Below are positions 57,645 through 64,000 of a stretch of DNA of 64,000 bases, one piece after another. The notes beneath the pieces are model-generated. The model did not search any database. It saw only the letters and a list, made by a program, of their open reading frames with translations, and had not been told where the DNA came from. Source of the DNA: Mycolicibacterium diernhoferi (GTDB taxonomy: Bacteria > Actinomycetota > Actinomycetes > Mycobacteriales > Mycobacteriaceae); NCBI RefSeq assembly GCF_019456655.1, contig NZ_CP080332.1, forward strand, positions 2,108,001 through 2,172,000, written 5' to 3'. Each line of letters opens with the position of its first letter. The first letter of the stretch is position 1. Position numbers and translations under genes: made by a program.

Positions 57645-58415
57645 GTGAGCGATAGGTTTTCGATGGAAGGCAAGGTCGCCGTCATCACCGGTGGCGGCAC
57701 CGGAATCGGCCGGGCGTCGGCGCTGGTGCTGGCCGAACACGGTGCGGATGTGGTGTTGGCCGGCCGCCGCCCGGATCCGTTGAAGTCCACCGCCGCCGAG
57801 ATCGAGGCGCTGGGGCGCAGGGCCCTCGTGGTACCGACCGATGTGACGAAAGCCGAGGAGTGCAACGCGCTGGTCGACACCACGCTGGCCGAGTTCGGGC
57901 GTCTCGATGTGCTGATGAACAATGCCGGTGGGGGCCAGACCAAGTCGCTGATGAAGTGGACCGACGACGAGTGGCACGAGGTGCTGGACCTGAACCTGTC
58001 CAGTGCGTGGTACCTGTCGCGGGCGGCGGCCAAGCCGATGATCGCCCAGGGCAAGGGCTCCATCGTCAACATCTCCTCGGGGGCGAGCCTGCTGGCCATG
58101 CCGCAGGCGCCGGTCTACGCGGCGGCCAAGGCCGGCCTGAACAACCTGACCGGGTCGATGGCGGCGGCCTGGACCCGGAAGGGTGTGCGGGTCAACTGCA
58201 TCGCCTGCGGTGCCATCCGCACGCCCGGCCTGGAGGCCGATGCGGAGCGCCAGGGATTCGACATCAATATGATCGGCCAGACCAACGGCTCGGGCCGGAT
58301 CGCCGAACCCGACGAGATCGGTTACGGCGTACTGTTCTTCGCCTCCGATGCGTCCAGCTACTGCTCCGGGCAGACGCTGTACATGCACGGCGGCCCCGGG
58401 CCGGCGGGGGTCTGA
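57645..58415 (+). CDS. SDR family oxidoreductase
   Basis: Classical SDR of 256 residues: TGGGTGIGRASALVLAEHGA, NNAGGGQTKSL, NISSGASLLAMPQAPVYAAA with the YAAAK catalytic pair, and the C-terminal SYCSGQTLYMHGGPG. GTG start with AAAAGGAG 9-10 bases upstream. It heads a two-gene unit with a VOC protein 1 bp after its stop, and belongs to a catabolic cluster of P450, LLM and SDR genes reaching the window edge. The substrate is probably a hydroxylated terpenoid, steroid or similar compound. Confidence 0.9.
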   Translation: MSDRFSMEGKVAVITGGGTGIGRASALVLAEHGADVVLAGRRPDPLKSTAAEIEALGRRALVVPTDVTKAEECNALVDTTLAEFGRLDVLMNNAGGGQTKSLMKWTDDEWHEVLDLNLSSAWYLSRAAAKPMIAQGKGSIVNISSGASLLAMPQAPVYAAAKAGLNNLTGSMAAAWTRKGVRVNCIACGAIRTPGLEADAERQGFDINMIGQTNGSGRIAEPDEIGYGVLFFASDASSYCSGQTLYMHGGPGPAGV

Positions 58416-58416
58416 C

Positions 58417-58845
58417 ATGGCGGTCAGTCACGTCGGGTTGCGGGTCCGCGATCTCGTGGGCGTCCAGAAGTTCTACGAGGCACTCGGTTTCGCCGAGGTG
58501 CAGCGCATGACCGTGCCGGACAAGATGGCCGCCGGACTGCTCGGGCTGGCCGAACCGATCGGCTTCGAGGCGGTCTACCTGCGCAACGACGGTTTCGTCC
58601 TGCAATTGCTGACCTTCTCGGGTCATCCCGCTCCCGAAGCGCCTCAGCGGGACATGGTCGGCGCCGGCCTGACCCATCTGTCCCTGGTGGTGGACGATAT
58701 CCCGGCGGCCCAAGCGGCCGTGGAGGCGGCCGGTGGCACGGTGATCGCCGATCCCGGTGGCGGTTTCGCGTGCATGGTGCGCGATCCCGAGGGGCAGTTG
58801 CTCGAACTCATCCACTCGAAGTTCCGGCCGGTCCCGGCCGGCTGA
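58417..58845 (+). CDS. VOC-family (glyoxalase/dioxygenase-fold) protein
   Basis: Vicinal-oxygen-chelate protein of 142 residues with two beta-alpha-beta-beta-beta units: AVSHVGLRVRDLVGVQKFYE and GAGLTHLSLVVDDIPAAQAA, ending in VRDPEGQLLELIH. The three likely metal ligands (His in SHVGL, His in THLSL, Glu in LLELI) are kept. Members are epimerases, glyoxalases or extradiol dioxygenases; the size fits methylmalonyl-CoA epimerase or a lyase-type role. Co-transcribed with the SDR, and convergent with the LLM gene with no gap. Confidence 0.85.
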   Translation: MAVSHVGLRVRDLVGVQKFYEALGFAEVQRMTVPDKMAAGLLGLAEPIGFEAVYLRNDGFVLQLLTFSGHPAPEAPQRDMVGAGLTHLSLVVDDIPAAQAAVEAAGGTVIADPGGGFACMVRDPEGQLLELIHSKFRPVPAG

Positions 58846-59697
58846 TCACCGAAGCTCGTCGACCATCGCGGCGTAGCGGTCCAGGAACGCCCACGTACTC
58901 GACGAGTCGTGGGCGTTCTTACGTCCGCCGCCGAGCACGACCCGGTTGAACCCGAGATCGCGGTAGCCGGCCAGTGTGGCGACCGTGGGAGCGCCCCAGG
59001 CCATGATCGTCAGATCCAGCGTCGAGGGATCGCGGCCGACTTCTTCGGCCACCCGGCGGAAGTCATCCAGCGCCGCGCCGAGGTCGCGGAATGCGGCGTC
59101 GCCGGGTAGCCAGCCGTCGGCCCAGGGCAGGCACTGCCGGATGGCCTTGGGGCCGGTGGCCGCGGCCAGCAGCGGCGGATGCGGACGTTGATGAGGCTTG
59201 GGGTAGGACCACACCGGCTCGAAATCGTAGAACTGGCCGTGATGCTGGGATTCCTCGCCATTCCACAGCGCGGTGAGCGCGGCGACCATATCGGCCAGCG
59301 CGCGATAGCGATCGCCCCACGCCACCGTGCTCGCGACCTCCAGTTCGGCGCGCGCACCGACTCCGACCCCGAGCGTCACCCGCCCTTGGCTCAGATGGTC
59401 GAGGGTGGCGACTTCCTTTGCAAAGGTGAAGATCTCACGCTCCAGTGGCAGGGCCACCGCGGTGCCGAGTCGCAGTTGCTCGGTCGCCTGTGCGGCCGAC
59501 AGCAGCGACAGAAAGGGATCGAGGATCTGCTTCTGCGCGGCCAGCAGCGCCGGATGGAACTGTCCTGCCGCAGCCACCGGAATCTGCGGATGCTCACCGA
59601 CCCAAAGCGATTCGAACCCACGGGCCTCCAGTTCGGGGCCGAGCACCGCCGGCGCGATGTCCTGCGGCGTGTTCAGCGAGACGAATCCCAAATCCAT
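58846..59697 (-). CDS. LLM-class F420-dependent oxidoreductase
   Basis: Luciferase-like TIM-barrel protein, 283 residues (DLGFVSLNTPQDIAPAVLGP, FESLWVGEHPQIPV, LSQGRVTLGVGVGARAELEV, FNRVVLGGGRK). It belongs to the F420-type probable-oxidoreductase group common in mycobacteria. ATG 59697 has GAAGGAAAG upstream; a longer reading frame beyond it is antisense to the P450 gene and is rejected. It is divergent from the P450 at 59788 with a strong palindrome between. Confidence 0.87.
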   Translation of the reverse strand: MDLGFVSLNTPQDIAPAVLGPELEARGFESLWVGEHPQIPVAAAGQFHPALLAAQKQILDPFLSLLSAAQATEQLRLGTAVALPLEREIFTFAKEVATLDHLSQGRVTLGVGVGARAELEVASTVAWGDRYRALADMVAALTALWNGEESQHHGQFYDFEPVWSYPKPHQRPHPPLLAAATGPKAIRQCLPWADGWLPGDAAFRDLGAALDDFRRVAEEVGRDPSTLDLTIMAWGAPTVATLAGYRDLGFNRVVLGGGRKNAHDSSSTWAFLDRYAAMVDELR

Positions 59698-59724
59698 TGA
59701 CTTTCCTTCGGGTCGACTGAGGGC

Positions 59725-59746
59725 GCTGTACGATCGTACTGCACAG
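59725..59746. promoter_or_regulatory. Operator palindrome between LLM and P450 genes
   Basis: GTACGATCGTAC (59728-59739) is a perfect 12-bp palindrome, extended by CTG...CAG arms (CTGTACGATCGTACTGCACAG region). GCTGTAC-N2-TCGTA is shared with 57601. TACGAT could be a -10 for the P450 gene. Confidence 0.6.
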
Positions 59747-59787
59747 CCCGCCGCACTGGCGATGAACAATCGAGGAGCGCACCCCAG

Positions 59788-60978
59788 ATGGTGGAAACCC
59801 GCGAGCTCTACTACGATCCCTACGACGTCGACATCGATGTCGACCCGTACCCGGTGTATCAGCGGCTGCGGGACGAATCGCCGCTCCATTACAACGAAAA
59901 GATGGACTTCTGGGCGTTGTCGCGGATGTCCGATGTCGAGGATGCCCTGCGCGACACCGACAATCTCAGCTCGGCCAAAGGGGACATCCTGGAGGTCGTC
60001 AAGGCCGAGCCGGAGATGCCGCTCGGCGTCTTCATCAACGAGGACGCACCGCAGCACACCGTGCACCGGCTGCTGGTGTCGCGTGCCTTCACGCCGCGCA
60101 AGATGAAGGCCATCGAGGATCAGGTCCGCGACTTCTGTGCCACGTGCCTGGACCCGCTGGTCGGAGGGGACCGCTTCGACTTCATGAGCGACCTCGGCGT
60201 CGAGATGCCGATGCGGGTGATCGGCATGCTGGTCGGCATGCCCGACGAACTGCAGCGCAGCGTGCGCAAGGTCGCCGGTCGGCGGCTGCGCAACAATCCC
60301 GGTGAACCGCTGCCGGTGAGCAAGAAGAATTACTTCAACGGCAACATGTTTCGGGAATACGTCGAGTGGCGCAAGGAGAATCCATCCGACGACCTGGTGA
60401 CCGAACTGTTGAACGTCGAGTTCACCGATGCCGACGGCGTGGAACGCAAACTCAGTTCCGAAGAACTGCTGGTGTTCCTCGGTGTGGTTGCCAACGCCGG
60501 GACCGAGACGGTGAGCCGACTGTTCGGATGGCTGGGAAAGCTGCTGGGGGAGCACCCCGATCAGCGCCGCGAACTGGCAGCGGACCCCGCGTTGATCCCG
60601 GGTGCGATAGAGGAGGTGCTGCGCTACGAACCGCCGGTGCACGGGATCGCCCGCTATGTCGCCAAGGACGTGACCTACCACGACACCACGGTGCCCGCGG
60701 GTTCGGCGCTGCTGCTGGTGGCCGGTGCGGCCAACCGCGATGAACGCAAATTCGACGACCCCGACCGCTTCGACATCCACCGCAACGGAAATCACGTGAG
60801 TTTCGGTCGGGGAGCGCATTTCTGTCTCGGTGCATCGCTGGCCCGCGTCGAGGGCCGGGTGGCACTCGAGGAGATCCTCAAGCGTTGGCCGGACTGGACG
60901 ATCGATGAGCAGAACGCGCACCGGGCGCCGACGGTGGCGGTCCGGGGTTGGGACAGCATGCCCGCGATCCTCGGTTAG
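59788..60978 (+). CDS. Cytochrome P450
   Basis: Soluble P450 of 396 residues. The I-helix motif is VANAGTETVS near residue 235 (Glu in place of the more common Asp), E-x2-R is EEVLR, and the haem loop is SFGRGAHFCLGASLARVEG with Cys near residue 348. The N-terminal YYDPYDVDIDVDPYPVYQRLR is typical of CYP families acting on terpenes, steroids or xenobiotics. GAGGAG precedes the ATG. It overlaps the convergent LLM gene by 4 bp. Confidence 0.93.
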   Translation: MVETRELYYDPYDVDIDVDPYPVYQRLRDESPLHYNEKMDFWALSRMSDVEDALRDTDNLSSAKGDILEVVKAEPEMPLGVFINEDAPQHTVHRLLVSRAFTPRKMKAIEDQVRDFCATCLDPLVGGDRFDFMSDLGVEMPMRVIGMLVGMPDELQRSVRKVAGRRLRNNPGEPLPVSKKNYFNGNMFREYVEWRKENPSDDLVTELLNVEFTDADGVERKLSSEELLVFLGVVANAGTETVSRLFGWLGKLLGEHPDQRRELAADPALIPGAIEEVLRYEPPVHGIARYVAKDVTYHDTTVPAGSALLLVAGAANRDERKFDDPDRFDIHRNGNHVSFGRGAHFCLGASLARVEGRVALEEILKRWPDWTIDEQNAHRAPTVAVRGWDSMPAILG

Positions 60979-61904
60979 TCCTGCCGGGCCAGCGCACTCA
61001 GCAACGACCGGGTGCGGCGCACCGAGGCGGAGCGCTGCGCCCGGTCGGCACCCACGGGCACCGGCTGGGCCCAGACATCGGTGGCGCCCGCATCCAGCAG
61101 CGCCCGAAGCTGCTGCACCACGGCGGATTCGTCACCAAGGATCGCCACATCGGCCGCGTCGGTGCCACCACCGGCGCGAATGATCTGCTGGTAGTTACGC
61201 ATTCCCGCATAGGAGACGGCGTTGGCCGCCACCGCCTCGCGGGCCTCGTCGAGATCGTCGTGCACCGCGACCGGCAGGCCCGCCACGATCCGTGGGGCGG
61301 ACCGCCCGGCCTCGGCCGCCGCCGATGTGAGAATCGGGGTGATCCGGGATTCCAGGGCCTGCCGCGACGCCATCCACAGCACGACGCCGTCGGCGAGCAG
61401 TGCGGCGGTGCGCAGCATCCGGGGGGACAGCGCCGAGAGCAGCAGCGGGATGGGGTGTTCGGGGCGGGCGGCGCGCCCGGCGCTGTGCGCGGTCCACTCG
61501 GTCCCGTCGACGTCGACGTCCTCGCCGCGCAGCAGCGGCCCCAGGATCTGCAGGTACTCCGCGGTGTTGCGGACCGGGCGGTCGTAGGACAGGCCGAGCA
61601 CGTCCCGCACGATGGGCTCGTGGGAGGGCCCGATGCCCAGGCACAGTCCCGGTCGTCCCATCGCGTTCGCGGCGGCAATCACCCGGTTGGCCTGCAGCAG
61701 GGGATGGCATGGATAGGTCTGCAGCACAGCGGTTCCCAGCTCGATCGACGAGGTGGCGCGCCCGGCCATCGCCATCGCGACCAATGGGTCACCGGCGACG
61801 CGGCTGGCGAACCACAGCGAGGAGAACCCGTCGGCCTCGGCCTCCTGGGCCTGGGTGATGATCGCCTCGACCGACGCGGCGCCGCCGGACAGTCCGATAC
61901 GCAT
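60975..61904 (-). CDS. LLM-class F420-dependent oxidoreductase
   Basis: Luciferase-like protein, 309 residues (MRIGLSGGAASVEAIITQAQ, GFSSLWFASRVAGDPLVAM, GRPGLCLGIGPSHEPIVRDV, LLLSALSPRMLRTAALLADG). The arrangement is that of mycobacterial F420-dependent oxidoreductases. GGGGAC precedes the ATG. It is 25 bp downstream of the leftward SDR gene and thus in an operon P450-SDR-LLM. Overlaps the end of the convergent P450 gene. Confidence 0.88.
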   Translation of the reverse strand: MRIGLSGGAASVEAIITQAQEAEADGFSSLWFASRVAGDPLVAMAMAGRATSSIELGTAVLQTYPCHPLLQANRVIAAANAMGRPGLCLGIGPSHEPIVRDVLGLSYDRPVRNTAEYLQILGPLLRGEDVDVDGTEWTAHSAGRAARPEHPIPLLLSALSPRMLRTAALLADGVVLWMASRQALESRITPILTSAAAEAGRSAPRIVAGLPVAVHDDLDEAREAVAANAVSYAGMRNYQQIIRAGGGTDAADVAILGDESAVVQQLRALLDAGATDVWAQPVPVGADRAQRSASVRRTRSLLSALARQD

Positions 61905-61929
61905 GGTGCGTCCCCTCTACTGACCCTGG

Positions 61930-62793
61930 CTATCGCATGACGTGCGGGTACTGCTCGTGCGGATGCACGTCGAACAGTGTCCGATACGACGGCGGCCGGC
62001 GACCACCCTCGTCCACGATGCCGTACTTGCCGGCCAACTCGGCGCCGATCAACGTCTTCCCGCTGACGTCCATCAGATCCGGGTCGTTGAACAACGCCCA
62101 GATGACATGGCCGGTGAGTTCGGGCGTCTCCGCGGTGTCGAGGATGTGGCCGAACCTGTCCGGCTTGGCGGCGATGATCCCGCGCACCCGCTCGGTCAGC
62201 AGCGATCCCAGCCAGATCGACACCGCGGCGATCTCGAACTCGCGGAAGTCCACCGCCATGTCGGCAGCCATCTTGTCCACCCCGGCCTTGGGGACGCCGT
62301 AGGCGGGCCCGAACGCGTAGTGCACCGACCCCGAGGACGAGGTGAACGCCACCAGCCCTTTGCGCTGCGGCAGCATCAGCGGCGCACACAGGGCGGTCGC
62401 GACGTAGCTGCTGCGCACGCCGACGTCGAGGGTGTCGAGCACGCTGAGCGGCTCTTCCCAGAACTTGGTGCGACCCATCATCTCGTCACGAATGATGGCG
62501 GCATTGTTGACCAGGATGTCGACCCGGCCCTGCTCCTCGGCGATCCGGTCGAACAGCGCCTTGACCTGATCGTCGTCGCTGTGGTCGACGCGCACCGCGA
62601 TGCCCTCACCGCCGGCCGCGGTGACCATGTCGGCGCTCTGATGGATGGTGCCGGCCAACGGGGAATCCCCGGCGGTCTCACTGCGCCCGGTGACATACAC
62701 CGTGCAGCCGTGACTGCCCAGGGCGTGCGCAATCCCGATACCCGCACCGCGGCTGGCCCCGGTGACGACCGCAACCGGTCTGTTCTGGCTCAT
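61930..62793 (-). CDS. SDR family oxidoreductase
   Basis: SDR of 287 residues: VVTGASRGAGIGIAHALGSH, NNAAIIRDEMMGRTKF, FTSSSGSVHYAFGPAYGVPK with Tyr/Lys as YGVPK, and a long C-terminal part (GKYGIVDEGGRRPPSYRTLF). The subgroup with this long tail is common in actinobacteria. The ATG overlaps the stop of the P450 gene (TGATG), indicating translational coupling. Confidence 0.88.
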   Translation of the reverse strand: MSQNRPVAVVTGASRGAGIGIAHALGSHGCTVYVTGRSETAGDSPLAGTIHQSADMVTAAGGEGIAVRVDHSDDDQVKALFDRIAEEQGRVDILVNNAAIIRDEMMGRTKFWEEPLSVLDTLDVGVRSSYVATALCAPLMLPQRKGLVAFTSSSGSVHYAFGPAYGVPKAGVDKMAADMAVDFREFEIAAVSIWLGSLLTERVRGIIAAKPDRFGHILDTAETPELTGHVIWALFNDPDLMDVSGKTLIGAELAGKYGIVDEGGRRPPSYRTLFDVHPHEQYPHVMR

Positions 62794-64000
62794 CAGTGGC
62801 CGATCTCGGCGACGGTCTTGAGTTCGGTGATCGGGCGGGCCAGACCCTGCTCGTCGCAGGCTCGCTGCAGCTTGACGAGGGTCTCCTCGACGCCCGGGCC
62901 GAGCCGGGGGCCGGGGGTGAAGGTGGCGGGCAGGTGCCGCATGCCCTGAATCACCCCGATGCTGTCGTAGTGCACGGTCTGTTCGGCGATGCACCGGTAG
63001 TCGGGCATCCGGTCCAGGACGGCGGTCAGCATCGACTTGAACACCGTGCGGGCCACGTTCGAGCCGATGCACCGATGTACGCCGAGCCCGAAGCTGAAGT
63101 GCCGGTTGTTCTTCCGGTCCATCACCAACGCGTCCGGATCCTCGAACAAGGCGGGGTCCCGGTTGGCCATCGCCCAGGACAACCACAGCCGCTCGCCCTC
63201 ACGGAGCCGGGTGCCGTCCAGATCGATGTCTTCGGACACGGTCCGGGCATCTCCGGGTGCGGGGGTGAAGAAGCGCAGGAACTCCTCGGTCGCCCGGTCC
63301 AACAGCGCGTCCCGTTCGGCGCTCAACCGGCTGCGCTGCTCGGGGTGTTGCGACAACCACTCCAGGGCATGCGCGGTGAGCGCGGTGGTGGTGTCGAACC
63401 CGCCGCCGATCAGCAGGTTCAGCATGCCGATCAACTCGATGTCCGGCGGTGCTTCACCATCGATGCGCAGCTTGGCCAGGGCGTCGATGATGCCTGGCCG
63501 CGGGGTCTCTCTGATCTGCGCCAGGTTGGTGAACAGGTCGATGCCCATGGCCATGAAGAGATCGCGGACCCGGGCGGCGTCGGGGGAGTCCGGCGGGGTG
63601 TAGACCGATGCGTGCGCCGGCTCGCTGTACATCGTCCACTTGTCCAGCTGCACACCGAGCATGGCCAGCGTGAGGACCGCCGGGACGACGTTCGCCAGGT
63701 CGTCGACGAAATCGATCTGTCCGGCCTCGATGCGGTCATCGATGCAGGCGCGGACGATGTCGTCGATGAAGGGGGTCCAGCGCCGGACCGCTGCGGGGGA
63801 GAGATACGGATTGAGTGCGGTGCGGTAGAAGCGGTGCTCGGGATCGTCCATCTCCAGCATGCCGCCGCGAAAACCCTCCGCTTCCAACATCGTCGGAATG
63901 GAGATGCCCTTGTAGCCGCGTCGTTCGTTGTGCACGTCGTGGTCATTGGAGACATGCGGGCAGCGGGCCAGTTCGAACACCTGCTCTCCGCCGGCCGCCA
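62793..64000 (-). CDS. Cytochrome P450, N-terminus cut by window edge
   Basis: P450 open from the right edge; about 402 codons are visible and the frame continues upstream (AAGGEQVFELARCPHVSNDH at the edge), so the first part is missing. MLEMDDPEHRFYRTALNPYL (C-helix region), I-helix LIGGGFDTTTAL, E-x2-R as EEFLR, and haem loop FGLGVHRCIGSNVAR are present. First visible gene of the leftward operon with the SDR and LLM genes. Substrate unknown; likely a lipophilic compound. Confidence 0.92.
   Translation of the reverse strand, partial: AAGGEQVFELARCPHVSNDHDVHNERRGYKGISIPTMLEAEGFRGGMLEMDDPEHRFYRTALNPYLSPAAVRRWTPFIDDIVRACIDDRIEAGQIDFVDDLANVVPAVLTLAMLGVQLDKWTMYSEPAHASVYTPPDSPDAARVRDLFMAMGIDLFTNLAQIRETPRPGIIDALAKLRIDGEAPPDIELIGMLNLLIGGGFDTTTALTAHALEWLSQHPEQRSRLSAERDALLDRATEEFLRFFTPAPGDARTVSEDIDLDGTRLREGERLWLSWAMANRDPALFEDPDALVMDRKNNRHFSFGLGVHRCIGSNVARTVFKSMLTAVLDRMPDYRCIAEQTVHYDSIGVIQGMRHLPATFTPGPRLGPGVEETLVKLQRACDEQGLARPITELKTVAEIGH

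Noticed and set aside
59698..60921. Leftward extension of the LLM frame across the P450 gene
   Set aside because: Antisense to a complete P450; the LLM homology begins at MDLGFVSL (59697) with a good ribosome-binding site.
1..64000. tRNA, rRNA, CRISPR array, prophage or toxin-antitoxin system
   Set aside because: Looked for by eye on both strands; no cloverleaf with CCA-end context, no regularly spaced repeats, no phage structural genes and no recognisable toxin-antitoxin pair were seen.

Overview
The window is high-GC actinobacterial DNA from a fast-growing mycobacterium (Mycolicibacterium type). This rests on gene content and order: F420-dependent luciferase-like oxidoreductases, a mycofactocin-type SDR, many cytochromes P450, a DevR/DosR response regulator, DinB2, a 13E12-type HNH protein under a mycobacterial SOS box, and a backbone that I recognise from memory as the M. 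tuberculosis Rv3051c-Rv3063 block in inverted order (cstA, ligB, CYP136, TetR, SDR, dinB2, TetR, FMN reductase, nrdH, nrdI, nrdE). No tRNA, rRNA, CRISPR array, insertion sequence or prophage was found.

Layout. 1-15103: accessory catabolic cluster (acyl-CoA synthetase, Rieske oxygenase, Baeyer-Villiger/flavin monooxygenase, epimerase, SDRs, two SnoaL-like proteins, hydrolase, kinase-like protein, AccD-type carboxyltransferase, two F420-type oxidoreductases, P450), probably for a lipophilic or terpenoid/steroid-like compound. 15107-19104: ybdD, cstA and ligB. 19226-30141: nitrate/hypoxia island with an extra narJ, narK, narGHJI, a PPOX-like protein, devR without devS, and an Acg-type nitroreductase. 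30220-35565: molybdenum oxidoreductase, SDR, TauE-like and SulP-like transporters and an ArsR regulator. 35646-36286: a free-standing LeuA regulatory domain behind an attenuator-like leader whose peptide carries Ile-Leu-Val-Val codons. 36322-44554: two tandem CYP136-like P450s, their probable TetR, an SDR, and a TetR-dinB2-ATPase operon divergent from an FMN reductase. 44665-49099: glycosyltransferase and a 1059-residue cyclase-homology/ATPase protein. 49543-52416: nrdHIE. 52586-57533: 13E12-type HNH gene, small membrane proteins, a DUF5997 plus LysR-effector-only pair, and a nitroreductase. 57645-64000: a second P450/SDR/LLM catabolic cluster running off the right edge.

How it fits together. 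NarGHI reduces nitrate at the membrane, NarK moves nitrate or nitrite, NarJ matures NarG, and DevR-type control of this set is plausible because degenerate DosR-box-like sites lie next to several of these genes. The catabolic clusters look locally controlled: three sets of near-identical dyads (2865/11918/31805; 57601/59725; 37895/39515) are shared between promoters. The nrdHIE operon supplies deoxyribonucleotides and carries one NrdR-box-like dyad upstream.

Starts were chosen by homology, Shine-Dalgarno spacing and the many 4-8 bp stop/start overlaps. Coordinates of short sites were counted by hand and may be off by a base.
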